Shown: one piece after another, positions 11,901-23,320 of the stretch
Position numbering within the stretch: the first letter of the stretch is position 1
Layout of the letters: each line of letters starts with the position of its first letter
NCBI GenBank assembly: GCA_036936605.1
Contig: JAUPFV010000002.1
Span: forward strand, 267,352,770-267,416,769
Source of the DNA: Limnanthes douglasii subsp. nivea
Lineage: Eukaryota > Streptophyta > Magnoliopsida > Brassicales > Limnanthaceae
DNA: 64,000 bases
Reading direction: 5' to 3'
Made by a program: the position numbers and the translations under genes
The notes under the pieces: generated by a model
The model's database searches: none
Told to the model about the DNA's origin: nothing
What the model saw: only the letters and a program-made list of their open reading frames with translations

Positions 11901-12769
11901 TAAACATTATCATGCCATCTAAATTTTATTTCTATAGTTTATAAAGCATGTAACAATGAATACATGATTATTATTACAAAATAAAACAAACAATAAAATA
12001 TCAACAAATATTCTTAACAAATTCATTAAACTTAGGTAATTACTTCGAATAATTTATTTATATATCCAACAACCAATAATCCGTAAAATTTAACACTACT
12101 TATCTTGAACATACAATTTAAAAATCAAATAAGCAATAATTGATCAAAGTTAGTATTATTTAAATCAAACATATAATTTAACTTTCTTACAAACTAAATT
12201 CTTCATCAAAATTAGTTCGAACAAATCAATAAGATATCAGACAAACTAATTTCTCAAACTTAGCTTTACTAAATTTGAACAAATCATTAAAATATCACAC
12301 AAATTATTTATTACATTAATATAACTTAGTTATATCATATTTGTTTGAGATTATACATACAATTATTTCAAACAAGTAAATTATATTTACATGCCTTATT
12401 TTTAACTATTATAGATCGCATGTTATGTGTAACCCTTGATCATACTTATAACACAAGGTAGTATTTCCTCGAATTCATTAGCACCATGTGGTAGTACTTC
12501 TTCGGAACTAGCAGAATCGAGACTGCTAGCATTTTCTTGCATTCAAAAGGTCAAAATTTATAAAGGTAAGATTTACTCCGACCCCCAAGTCGAACCGGTA
12601 AAAAATTGAACCAATATTTACTTTGTATATAAACTCAACAACTGTGTAACATTAATGGTATTTTGTGTAATTATGAGTAAATGTATTTTTACTTAGTACG
12701 TTAGTAGGGTGGATTAGTCTCAAAATAACTAATTTTCTTGGCCGAAAGGCCAAAATGCCCACCATCACT
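8906..12769. other. 3.9-kb AT-rich intergenic stretch, nothing recognised
   Basis: I found no gene family motif on either strand. Short open frames at 9404-9177 (minus) and 10154-10336 (plus) have no motif and look like chance. The segment around 12450-12560 repeats the phrase ctagca in a palindromic setting, possibly part of an LTR that ends at 12907. Confidence 0.5.
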
Positions 12770-12907
12770 GCAATATAAGACAACTTACTTTTTCGTGGAA
12801 AGAAGAGACAATATTTTATGATTAAGGTTTGGTAACAAATTCTATATTCTTGTCATCTCTCTAATTTTTCTCTACTCTTTTTTATCTTTCAATATTTTTA
12901 CTCATCA
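12770..12907 (+). mobile_element. 3' part of an LTR (plus orientation)
   Basis: A TATA-like caatataaga near 12770 and a pyrimidine-rich leader end in CA at 12906-12907, directly before a TGGCGA-type primer-binding site. This is the usual order of promoter, R-U5 and end in plant gypsy LTRs. I could not find the 5' end of the LTR or a partner LTR. Confidence 0.5.
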
Positions 12908-12909
12908 AA

Positions 12910-12926
12910 TGGCGAACATAGTGGGA
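12910..12926 (+). other. Retrotransposon primer-binding site, TGGCGA type
   Basis: tggcgaacatagtggga starts two bases after a CA-ending LTR-like sequence. Plant Ty3/gypsy elements of the Tat/Athila group use TGGCG-starting sites. The same site with two changes occurs at 63951, also after a CA end, which supports the reading. I do not assign the primer tRNA. Confidence 0.5.
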
Positions 12927-13280
12927 GCTTTGATTCCTAAGAATATTAAAAAAAACATACTTATTATAGTCTAATAGTACAACAAGATCAAAAAGATATC
13001 TCTAAAAAAATGGTTTGATTTTTAATTTTGGATAAAAAAAAACCTTAATTTCTTTTTTGTTTCTTAAGTTTTTTAACGATGGGTGTTATTGTTCTTAATC
13101 TACTTGATTCGTCTACAATTTTATGTATGCGATTTGATTTCCTATCTTTCTTTCTTTCGTTTCTTACATTTTGCTCGAGATAATAAACAACACAATAAAA
13201 CCCTCAAACCGAATCGGGAAACACTCACTCTTGTAACTAAGTGGTGATAATTCGTTCGAAGATTCGAAGAGAGTCACATC

Positions 13281-13430
13281 ATGACGGCACCAGAAGGTAC
13301 CAGATCTTCAAGCGGTAGAGAAACAGTTTCGTTCCTTGGCAGCTTGATTAAATTGACTTCTAAATCTAAAATTTGATATGAAGGTGTTTTATTCAATATT
13401 AACTCTGAAGAGTCTGATATCGGTTTGAAA
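13281..13430 (+). pseudogene. Fragment of LSM14/DCP5-like decapping factor, first exon
   Basis: The frame from the ATG at 13281 reads MTAPEGTRSSSG, then VSFLGSLIKLTSKSKI, a stop, YEGVLFNINSEESDIGLK. This matches the N-terminal LSM14 domain of plant decapping 5 proteins ([24 protein letters not shown]), which bind RNA and promote mRNA decapping in P bodies. The codon for the conserved Arg of EIRYEG is a stop (TGA). Similarity ends after about 50 codons near 13430, about where plant genes have the first exon boundary, so this looks like a genomic first exon with some 5' leader and not a processed copy. It lies 370 bases after a retroelement primer-binding site. Confidence 0.68.
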
Positions 13431-13735
13431 ACATTGTGCCACTTGGCTTCTTACACGATGTTATATATATGTTTTTCTTATGATTATGATTAATGACATG
13501 TCCTAGACTAGGACGATGATGTGTTTTAGTCTATGTTTGTCATTTAACTCATATGTTTTAAGAATTATGTAATTTGATGTTTATAATTTGATCTTTTAAT
13601 CTATGTGCTTGTCATTTGACTCATATGTTCTAAGAATATGCAATTGGATGTTTAAGTTATTATTGTTAGTTTAAATGTCTAAATAGTACTATTTAAATTA
13701 CAGTTATGTGCTATAAAAAAATTATTCACATAAGG

Positions 13736-13846
13736 GATCGCCGCATGCCATGTGGCCATCGCCGCGCAGCTCGCCTCGCCACTATGGCTTTCTTAGCTCT
13801 CTTCGCCACGGACCGCCGCACGCCACTGACAACTATGGTCCTAGTT
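13736..13846. other. GC-rich island of about 110 bases
   Basis: This segment is rich in cgccgc and cgcc motifs (atcgccgc occurs twice in near form), unlike anything around it in an otherwise AT-rich window. I do not recognise its source. It lies between the two host-gene fragments and may be a third captured piece. Confidence 0.45.
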
Positions 13847-14777
13847 ATATTATTAGGTTACTAAAAAGGATAAATAAAACTACTCAATCTATATACTTGT
13901 ATCTAGTTAAAGCCAAATAACGTACACAACCACTCAATATGTATTCCTTTAGGAGCTCTTTTAGGTTTCAATGTTGTTAGATTTATATTAAAATATGTCA
14001 TATAGTTGGTGCTATTCCAATTGCATATTATTAATCAAACCAAAATTGTGATGACTATGAACTAATTTGTATATGAGATGTTATCATTCTTATGCGTTGT
14101 GTAGGATTGTAAATTGGTAACAAAGACATACTAAAATAATTTTTTTTTTATTACCATATGTAGCATCATATTTTCTCCTCATCTCTCTTCTATTATTTTT
14201 AGTTTATTGTACATAAGATACATTTGTTTTTCATTCTCAGGTAATTCTATTTAATCCAAATCCTCATTTTTTTCTTATTAAAAACCTAACCTTGATATTA
14301 GTTGACAAAAAGAATATGAGTTCGTGATTGTTGTTACCGTTTATTTTGTTTCCTGTTTTGATTACTGTTTGATTGATTCAAGATGTGGTATTTGTACCTT
14401 AAATTGTATTACCATGCAATATAGGTTTTTTAGATATTGTCTTGCATTTTGAATTGGTTTGCTGGGTTTATATATATATATTGAATTTGCATTGCACCTA
14501 TTGTTCACTCTATCATATAAATCTAATCTTCAAACTGCATATTGAGAATTTTCTTGTTACCAAGTTGTGTTTTTATGTCAGTTCCATAAGTTCTCATGAA
14601 CACAATATCTAGTTTCCCTTGTGCCTTTGATAATGTTAATGAGTTAATGGATCTCGATTTATTTTAGACTATATATGATAGCAGATATATGGTTTTTGGT
14701 TTTAAGTATGCATTTTCAATATGATAATTTGTGATAGTTACATATCTGAAGTAAAACCCGTAGACATAGATTATATT

Positions 14778-15206
14778 TGTTTCCATAATATTTTCGTGAT
14801 CATATTGCTTAATGTTGTTTATTTTACAACCGAGTTGGGTACTAGCCTATTTACTGGTCGTATTGGGTCGATATTTGATGTATTCCATTTGGCATTTGGT
14901 TGTGGGCTTTTGATGGTTTCTTTGTTTGGTATGGATAATTCAAAGAAAAACCATGGTTATATCTACACTTATGGGTATAAGAGGCTTGAAGTTCAGTCTG
15001 CATCACTAATAAGTTTTTTATACAAGTATTATTTTATTGTTTCACCAGTCACAAATTTATTAGTTAATCTTATTGGGGCTTGGTTCTCCCGTAATTATGT
15101 TTGTGTAAATCTTGTTTATAAGAAAGCTAAATATCTGAATGATTACTCAGTTTTTTGCATGTTTTTACATACTTTATTCGTAGCGCAAGTTTAATAGTGG
15201 TGAAAA
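14778..15206 (+). pseudogene. Fragment of a cation diffusion facilitator (metal tolerance protein, MTP5/MTPC2-like)
   Basis: The plus strand reads LLNVVYFTTELGTSLFTGRI, FHLAFGCGLLMVSLFGMD, YTYGYKRLEVQSAS, then VSPVTNLLVNLIGAWFSRNY, VNLVYKKAKYLNDYS, and after a frameshift near 15155 LHVFTYFIRSASLIVV. These align in order with the plant MTP5/MTPC2 branch of the CDF zinc transporters (for example the FHLTFGCGLL and TYGYKRLEV segments of the transmembrane core). About 30 codons are missing between YGYKRLEV and the VSPVTNLLVN segment, and the conserved HD-x3-D metal site is only partly present (DVFH). The piece covers a middle part of the protein only. It is a dead fragment, possibly captured by a transposon together with the LSM14 piece 1.3 kb upstream. 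Confidence 0.7.
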
Positions 15207-16730
15207 ACCTCTAAAAAGGAGAACAAAGAATGTGTTTAAAGGCACATGATCAATAATATCTCTTTTTTTCTTAGCTTTCTTTATAAATTGTTACTTTTGT
15301 TTCGTTACTTCTTGCGAGATGAATTTATCATTTGCTTGCTTCGTTAGATAGTGTATATATTCTGAAATTGGGAATTTAAGGTTATATTTCATTTCTTGGT
15401 CATATGTGATAGGATTTATGCTTTGTTGTGGTGTAGACTAAGATTGTTAATATGGAAATTTGTGTGTTTAGTGTGTTCTTTTTTGCAAGGTGAGATTTTT
15501 GTTTTACTAATTTGTGATGACTATGACGTCTAGTGTATGATAATTTGCTCGTATTTAGTTAGCTTTTAAGTAGAGAATTTTGAGAGTGTTAAGGTAGAGA
15601 ATCTTATGAAATGTCTATGATTGTTGTGATTATAGTTTTTAGGGTACATCTATTAAACATTAGATCAATAGAATATGAATTTTTTTTGTTTTAGTTGGCT
15701 CTATTATGCATCTAAATAACGTTATTTGTATTCATGTATATTACATTGTCCATAGAAAAATATTTTTCTACGAGTAGCTGGATATTTTTTAGAAGAAACT
15801 TTGAAGTTGAATCATGATAGAATTTAGATGTTTGTTTGTATTGTTATGAGCTGATAGTTACTTAATATGAAACTATAGAAGAGAAGTATTAATTAGCAAT
15901 ATGAATATGTTTGAGATCAATCTGATTAATTGCTTCCAACTTGGATCTTAGCAAAAAACTTAGATGAGATCAATGAAATACCCTACAAAAGGGATTATTG
16001 GTAGAATAATAAGATATCTAGAATGATTTTTTAGACTTCTGAATTTGTATTTTTTGTTAATTTGAATTTGATCGAACTCCAACTTTGGATTGATACTTAC
16101 AGTTACTAAATTGTAACTTCATAAATTAAGGATGTTTAATGACCTGATTAGAAGCTGTGTATAAAATGTTAACTATTAAATACTTATATTCGCATAGGAA
16201 CTAAGATGCATAACTTGATTAACATACAAAATGCTTTTAAAATTTCTAACGTGAATAACACGTAAAATATTATGTTTGATTATTATTTTAGTATTTTATT
16301 TTGGCATTAGATATTAATTTGCTTATATAATATAATCTGCAAGTTTTATTGTAGCTTGCGATGTTGGTGTCAAATTATCTCAGACCAAATTCGTATTTGA
16401 CGCATAAGTGTTTTAATCAAATTTTGATAAGTTTGTTTGATGTTTTTTAATTGATTTGGTGTGAAAATAAAAAAAATGTTTGGAAGCTCCGAAAATAAAA
16501 AAAAAATTATGCAAAGTTTTAGTTAATCTTTTTCGATTCCATCTTCGGTGTTTAGATGAAATTTAATCGATTTTATTTAGCTGAAATTTATTATTTTGGA
16601 TATGAGGAATTTTTTTTAGTATGTTATGATCACAACTTGCGCGCTTTGCTGTTGCTAATTTCGACGCTTCAGTTTCCTCGATCAAAATTTGCTTCTCCAT
16701 CTGAGCTAGCAAGGCAGAAAAAGTGTAAGC
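15207..16730. other. AT-rich stretch, nothing recognised
   Basis: No supported gene. A plus-strand open frame at 16556-16744 has no family motif and partly overlaps the end of the gypsy gag relic on the other strand. Confidence 0.5.
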
Positions 16731-17205
16731 CTACTTTTTTATAACCACTTGTTTCATAGGACCGGAAACTAGACCCAGACTATAACCTTTTAAGGCTACT
16801 ATTTCCTCACAGTGGTAGAGGTCGGTTTTGGAATCCATATAGTGCCGAGTGTAATCCCTCAAGCTTTTTCCTACCCTTTGTCGATAATTAACGATTGTGT
16901 CCCCATTTTCTCGGAAATTTTTACTTCCTACGAATTGTTGTCTGAACATTACCCAGAACATATTGAAATTTTTTATACATCGTTACGGAATTCGATTATA
17001 CCATTTCGAGGCCCGGTCTTTAAAGGTCATTGAAAAAGCTCGGCAAAGCAACTTGGCGTCGCTATTGAAACTCAACATGACATTATTGAATGCCTCTAAA
17101 TGATTGTTTGGGTATTTCTTTCCATCATATTTCTCCAACTTGGAGATATCAAAACGCTTCGGAAGGTTCTCCGAAAGGATTTCATCAGAGAGCAGGGACG
17201 ATCTC
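16731..17205 (-). pseudogene. Ty3/gypsy gag (capsid) core
   Basis: The minus strand reads SDEILSENLPKRFDISKLEK, YDGKKYPNNHLEAFNNVML, KLLCRAFSMTFKDRASKWYN, a stop, then FRENGDTIVNYRQRVGKSLR, DYTRHYMDSKTDLYHCEEIV, ALKGYSLGLVSGPMKQVVIK and a stop at 16731. This is the retrotransposon gag domain of plant gypsy elements (typical YDG-x-DP-x2-HL, LC-x-AF, W-x-LP, Q-x-x-GESLRDY). One stop near 16990 breaks the frame. The zinc knuckle and all of pol are absent below 16731, so the element is truncated or deleted there. Confidence 0.82.
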
Positions 17206-17574
17206 CAATTGTGCCCAAATTCGAAGGTGCTACTCCTTAGACTTTCTGTGTGAATTGCATATAATCCTTCCTCATTTTGGTTGGATAATTGACTCCCGAA
17301 CCTATATCCATAAGTTTGTCTGCCTGACGGGAATTATAATTGGAGTACGGTAGCTTGTTCTCTTTTGTTAATCGTAATCACCCCTTTATTCTCGACAGAA
17401 ACTGGAGTTCTTTTGTCAATACTATTTATGTTACACGTTGATACCTTAGACTGACGAGACTTGCGGCGTCGAATTTCTCGTTCTTTTATGCTTATTTTAT
17501 CCTTTCTATGACCTCAGACTTCTCGCTTTAGGGATAACGATTCATCTGAGTCATAATTGATAGAATCGCTATAA

Positions 17575-17820
17575 TCATGCATGGATATATGTTGGATTTT
17601 TCTTTATGTTTCGTTGTTCCATTGCTGTGTTCAGGACTTATCCCTTCAGATATCCTCCCTGTTTCGATCCTCGTTGGATAAATCCTCTCTGTCATCATCG
17701 AGCGACTGTTCTCTGTGGTTTCTGGACCTATTCTTTCTTTCAGCTAAAACTACTTTGCTTTTAGCATTAAGCTTAGCTATATCATCCAACAGTTTTTGCC
17801 TTATCATGATGCGGGTCGAC
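17575..17820 (-). pseudogene. Gypsy gag N-terminal charged region
   Basis: An open stretch from an ATG near 17815 reads MIRQKLLDDIAKLNAKSKVV, then an Arg/Asp/Ser-rich stretch. Plant gypsy gag N-termini commonly start with such a coiled and charged segment. It lies between the primer-binding site (18004-18022) and the capsid core (17205), on the same strand, with frameshifts in between; assignment rests on position. Confidence 0.45.
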
Positions 17821-18003
17821 GCTTACTCTGATCCTGGCCGTATTGTTCGTGACCTTGAAGTCCCTCTTCAGAATATCGGTCCTCAGAATATGATATAATT
17901 ATGTCGGCATCCTTACCTACCTCCCTCTCATCTGTCGTTTCAAAATTCATCTCTCTTAGGCTCGTGATTTGGGAGAAAAAAGGTCTCCGGGTATCACTTC
18001 TAA

Positions 18004-18022
18004 GTTCTCATAGACGGTGTCA
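18004..18022 (-). other. Decayed primer-binding site of the gypsy element
   Basis: The minus strand reads tgacaccgtctatgagaac, which differs by three G-to-A changes from the TGGCGCCGTCTGTGGGAAC site common in plant Tat-lineage gypsy elements. It lies upstream of gag on the same strand, at the expected place. Confidence 0.65.
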
Positions 18023-18400
18023 ATGATAGTTCTAAAAATGTTGGAACCATATTTTGCTTCCAGATAAGGCCGTGATGATAAAGTTAGAGAGAGAAATATG
18101 GGGTTGTGGAGAGAGAAAATGGAAAGAGTAAATATTATATTAAATGTGTCCCTCTCCCATCCCAAAAAAGAGATCTTTCTTTATATAGTGGCGGTGGTGG
18201 ACCCTATTTTACAAAATTGACAAACTTAAGTATATTCTTACTATTTTAAACCCTTTTTTTCCCATACTTATATTATTTGCTAATTAGGCTCTTATTATTT
18301 CTCGATCTACCACTATGTTTATACATGATTACAAACATATAGTTAAATTATATGATTAAATCGAAAACCCCGACGTTTTTCGCCCTTATAAGTACAAACT
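18023..18400 (-). mobile_element. 5' LTR (promoter-proximal part) of the gypsy element, minus strand
   Basis: On the minus strand a TATA box (actatataaaga near 18178-18190) precedes a pyrimidine-rich leader and the primer-binding site at 18022. The outer end of the LTR is not visible; 18400 is a guess. A minus-strand open frame at 18165-17956 is the LTR leader read through and not a gene. Confidence 0.5.
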
Positions 18401-19207
18401 CGAACTCCATAAAATGAATATTTATTTTACCGCTTTATAGCACATGGATTGACTATATCAGATAGAATGAGAGACATGCACATTGGAGTGACTATATAGG
18501 CAGTATAAGAGAAACGACGAAATCATTGATTTAATTTTTTTATGCCTCCATCGGTTTCTTAGATTGCTGGATCTACACAAATTTCTCTTATGTTCGCCTT
18601 CACATGAATGACCGATATAATATATCAAATTTGAATCTTAGTAACTGATCACTGAAGAATCTTACAAGTACGAATGTTCAATTGAAAACCTATCACTGTA
18701 ACGTTTTTTCCAGTCTCAAGGAGAATGATATAAGTACTATATTATTTTTCTATTACTTTTATCAAACCTGGAGTTTATCTTACTTTATTATGTATATGTT
18801 TGCATGTGACATTTAAGCCGTATACATGTACAAGGGCTTGATTTTCAATACAAAAGGTGAGGCTCTATTGTGATCCGATTCAGATTATGTTGATGATTGA
18901 ATGATATATTCTGGATCGAGTGATGAGTAAGTTTGGTTTGATCCAGGAGAAATCGATGTATCATGAAGAACCTATATCGATTTTGAATAGATAATATCAT
19001 AATCGATATCCTATTCGGCCATAGAATTGGGAAAATGGTGTAACCATTTACTTCATGTAGATTGTATGCCGCGTCTCGTTGCCAGAAATCGTAAGACAAA
19101 GGTGTCTTAGTACGATGATTATGTGAAGAGATATGGGTGATACGTCATCAATCCTAAGTTATTAGTGTTTTTAATATATATTTTTAATTTACACCGAATA
19201 TTCAGGG
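18401..19207. other. Unassigned stretch
   Basis: A minus-strand frame at 19099-18845 (MSYDFWQRDAAYNLHEVNGY and on, 84 codons) is open but I do not recognise the family. It may be the outer part of the gypsy LTR or an unrelated insertion. Nothing else is visible. Confidence 0.4.
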
Positions 19208-19469
19208 ACATTGTACCGTCGTTATAATTGTTGCACCCAATGTATAAAAATTACATACTGTCGGAGTAGTATCGTACCCATAGTATAAAACTTCTTACAC
19301 GTCGGTATATCAGTTCAGTTGTTCCATTTTAAATTTGTGTTAGTATCCAACATCAATGACACATGGACACTATACGGCCGATATAATTATTGCACCAGTG
19401 GTATATAAATTGTGTACCGTTAGTGTAGTATCGTACCGATTGTGCTAAAATCCTTTACTGCCGGTATAC
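19208..19469. repeat. Two direct repeats of about 100 bp beside the Mutator-like relic
   Basis: Units at 19208-19309 and 19367-19469 share the order accg, tataatt-ttgcacc, a gtata core, tagtatcgtacc and a gtcggtata/gccggtata end. A shorter related piece lies at 22559-22635, on the other side of the transposase relic, so these may be subterminal repeats of that element. Confidence 0.5.
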
Positions 19470-20426
19470 CCTATCATTTGTGTTTTAAGTTTAATTTCAT
19501 ATATTTAAGTATTATATTTTCAAATCGTTAGTACAACATAAAACTCATACATTAAACAGATAAATATTTAATGTAGTACAATGAAAAATAGTTTAATTTT
19601 TTTTCATGTAATATTAAATGAATTTGTCTAAATCGGCCACTTCGTGGTAGACGAGCATGTTTCTACATTTTTAAATCTCTTCATATCTTCTACAATGGGA
19701 TGTAATCGGTAATTTCAAACCAGTAGCTTCTAATGTATTTTTTATAGCAATAATGTGCCATTGCACACATGACGCCGCCATTCACAATGGAAAACTACAT
19801 AAGAATATAAACAAAAAATTGCAATGAAAATATCAAATGGATATTGTCAATTAAAACAAATATTAGTTGATATGAAATATATACTAACATAGTGGTTGTT
19901 ATTAAAAAAACCAAATCTATTTTACTCTCTTGGAGATGTAAGAGGGGGTGCAACTCATAATGGTAGAAAATTTAACTAACATTCATCGTTCATGATTTCT
20001 GTACAAAATGGACGATGTAATTAAATTTTGATGTGATCGCAATTCTCATCTCTGGAAATGTCATCCAATTTTCTTTAGTAGTAGTATCTCCATAGTACTT
20101 TACACGTTCCATGATATTTAGTAACTCACGAAATCTATAAATATTTTTATGTATATGGTAGTAAAATCCATAAGCTCGTTATATAGGGCATCCATAATCA
20201 ACTTTCATACATCTTGTAATCCGTTCAAGCCAAACACAATTGACTGATACCCTTAATTCCCATCGGCTTTAACACCGTTCATTGTAGTTATAAAAGGTCT
20301 ATAAAATGTATATAATTATTCTAAGTAACCTTTAAGAGAAAACAACATTACGTTAGAAGACATCGTACCGCTTGAACTACAACTAACCGTTTCAATTGAT
20401 AATGAATGCATCATATCAATTCCAAA

Positions 20427-21860
20427 TTATAGTTTCATTTTACAAGATTCGGGATGAGAAATACGACCACTTACTTGTATAGGAACTATCCTAGCTCTCT
20501 GAAATTTGATCGGTAAAATTCCACTCCCTTTCCACAAAATGACCAATAGAGTTTTGAAATATTTACTTTGTGATGGTGCACTCGTTTTCTCTGAATCTAA
20601 CACATGTGATATGCTTTGTCTCATTTATTTGATGATGCATACGCAGTAATATATAATTTACATTTTGTAACCAGACGACCATATTATTTTAGTTTATCTA
20701 AATGCTATAAAAGGGAAGATATTTTGGGATAGACTATGTTAAACCATTTCTTGTACACATGCTTTATATGTGCTTTGTCTTTGGTTTGCATGACAATATT
20801 AACAATTTATTTAAATAGTTATGTCGTCGTTATATTAGTATAGACAACTATATATAACCTCTTCCAATGATCGTTGAAAGAGTCTAAAGGTATCTTATGC
20901 ATTTTTTAAAAAATTCAAAAATATCGCGTGAACATGGTATACTGTGCGTAGTTCCTATATCACAAGTACAATTTGTACCATTTACAACTTTAATTTCTTG
21001 GGCACAATCTAATTCATTTGATTTTTTTTATAAAATAGTGTGAGCTCGGTGTACACCTTGTTTACAAATTTATAATTACGCTATAAGTCGATTCTTTTCA
21101 AATGATGCTCTAATTAGCAATGTTTTATTTCGAGCAAACAATGCACCTTAAGCCAAAATGATGCCAAGTTAAATTTTCTTTTACAAATGGAACACTTGAG
21201 GGTGGAATAAGCTCTCTTCACACGGTTATTAATATGGTTATCAATATGTAGTAACTTTTTATTTTTTCACATAAAAAACTTATCATCGTAAGGCTCTAAC
21301 CAACTATCAGTGTATTTGATTGCTTTTGAATAATTTTTGAAGTCAGATAACATTTTAAATCGATTCTTATTAAACACGAGTTCCATCTCTAACAACATCA
21401 TCTTATTCTACACATGTAAAAAATCATTGGAGATATTTTTATCATTTATGTTTTTTTATTTCTCTAGGATATTTATGTTGATATGCCATTGACATAACAT
21501 GTGGGTTACTTTAGGGAACACTTCTTCGAGAGCCTTCATCAATGCTAAATCTTTATTCTTCAAAACAACAAAGTATGTTTCGATAAAGTTAGTTACTATC
21601 AAAGGTTGCAGACATTCTAATACCCACTTGTAGTTGTCAACTTTCTCCTCAGAAATAAACAAAAATTTGATGTTGAAGGTCATACTAGTACAAGTGGTTC
21701 GAACAACCTCAAATAACGATACCTCCTACCTTATTACCTTGTAGGTGTTATCCATTATTAGCACATTTAAAAATTTATGTAACAAATCCAAACTAATCGT
21801 GTGTACAAAGAAAAATTCAGTAAATGATATCACCTTTCGTGTTCACCGATCTTTGTCATT
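20427..21860 (-). pseudogene. Mutator-like (FAR1-type) transposase relic
   Basis: The minus strand reads FTEFFFVHTISLDLLHKFLN, VLIMDNTYK (first catalytic Asp), MTFNIKFLFISEEKVDNYKW, VLECLQPLI, LKNKDLALMKALEEVFPKVT (second Asp region) and HMLCQWHININILEK, the CxWH signature of MULE transposases (PF10551). After several stops come TDSWLEPYDDKFF and a stretch resembling the N-x2-ES-x2-S/TLK segment (NHINNRVKRAYSTLK), then IPLDSFNDHWKRLYI and finally 20624-20427. Many stops and frameshifts show it is inactive. The N-terminal FAR1 zinc-binding part was not found. Confidence 0.78.
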
Positions 21861-23018
21861 CATAATAATTTGAGTTTTTGAGTTTGCCTAACAAGTATTG
21901 ACACTACGAGCGACCGTATTTGTTGTTTGTTTAGTTGAGAATTATATCATTGTGCATGGATGATGAATTCTTAGGGTTTTTAACTTTTTCACTCGCCCAA
22001 AATTTTCCGAGGACGGGTTCCCAAATTGGTAGAACTAAGTAGAAATTCTAACTATTCGTTAGAAAATCATCCCAAGTGCGAACGACCTTCATTGAAGTTC
22101 ACAGTTTCATGATTGTGAACCCCATATAAGATATTTAAAGACCATATGTCATGAGTTACCCTATTTCTTTTAGCTTAAAAATAAGTTTGTATTTGTTTTT
22201 CTAGGTAGACTTTCTCTTAAACTTGTTTCGGTCTACCAACTTCATGTAGGATTTGGATCTCCCGTATTCAAATAATAGGTTAAGATTTTTATACTATTTG
22301 CATATTCGCGACGTTTTAATACAATTGTGAAGCCATTGTATTCAGTAACCGTAACCCAGTTAATCAATTGTTATTGTGTATAATATATTCAATGGTAAAT
22401 AAATCATTATAATCTATATAGAAATCCTCTGACGCTCCACTGGTATCTTTAACCTCATACAATGATAAATGATTAAAAAATAAAATTATAACATTAAAAA
22501 AAGTAAAAGATAAAATTTACAGATGGATATATCGCTAGTCCAACCCACGAGTGGACTTGTTTCTACCGACGGTGCTAAAGTGCGAAATTCATTGGCGGTG
22601 TCAGTTATCTGTACCATCGGTACACTATAAAAATATGTTTGAAAAAAATGTGTAAGATCTATTAGATGCTGATATTAATGAGTACGGATTGAGTAGAAGT
22701 TATTTTTTTTAAGAACAAATTAGTGATTTAAAAAAAAAATTGGTTCAATTTGTTGTTTAGGATGAATTTTTATTTAATTCTTTGTTTTCAAAACAATTTT
22801 CATTTTTCATTAGGTTCTCCAAAAAAAATCATATTCAACTTAAACGCTCAACTAGATAAATTAGTAAAAAATTAAGATTTTTTTTTTCCAAAAAAATATA
22901 CAGTCCCAAACCTTTAAATATATTGTTAGGTGCAACCAAATTTTCACATGGATTAACATGACTAGGGGTGGCAAACATGTAGACCCACGACCCACCAGAC
23001 CCATTTAACAATTTTAAA

Positions 23019-23185
23019 CAGGTTGCAGGTCTGACAGGTTGCAGGTCTGGCAGATTGCAGGTCTGGCAGGTTGTAGGTATGCAGATTGCAGGTCTGGCAG
23101 GTTACTACTAATGCAGCTATAACAGGTAAACAGGTCTAACAGGTTGTAGGCCTGGCAGGTTGCAGGTCTGGCAGATAAACCCACG
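23019..23185. repeat. 16-bp tandem repeats, left subterminal region of the hAT element
   Basis: About nine imperfect copies of caggttgcaggtctgg. A matching shorter array lies at 24055-24170 near the right end. Subterminal repeats of this kind bind hAT transposase. Confidence 0.75.
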
Positions 23186-23320
23186 CAGATTATCCACCAG
23201 AAGACCCATTTAAGACACTCATTATCAAATAATTTATAATATTATTTTAAATTAATTTGAATGTGTTAATTAATTCGAATTTTTCCGACCATGGTATTGA
23301 AGATATCATAAGATGGCGGG

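Larger units (their letters stand above)
19208..22635 (-). mobile_element. Mutator-like element, approximate extent
   Basis: The transposase relic is bracketed by related repeats at 19208-19469 and 22559-22635. No clear terminal inverted repeats or 9-bp target duplications were found by eye, so the limits are only suggestive. Confidence 0.4.

Noticed and set aside
14721..15194. Intact metal transporter gene
   Set aside because: About 30 codons are missing inside, a frameshift breaks the end, and the N- and C-terminal parts are absent.
17581..17898. Plus-strand open frame of 105 codons with a leucine/serine-rich, membrane-like translation
   Set aside because: It is the opposite strand of the gypsy gag N-terminal region; the gag reading explains the openness.
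23019..23185. CRISPR-like array
   Set aside because: The 16-bp units are adjacent with no spacers, and they sit in the subterminal region of a hAT transposon in a plant genome.
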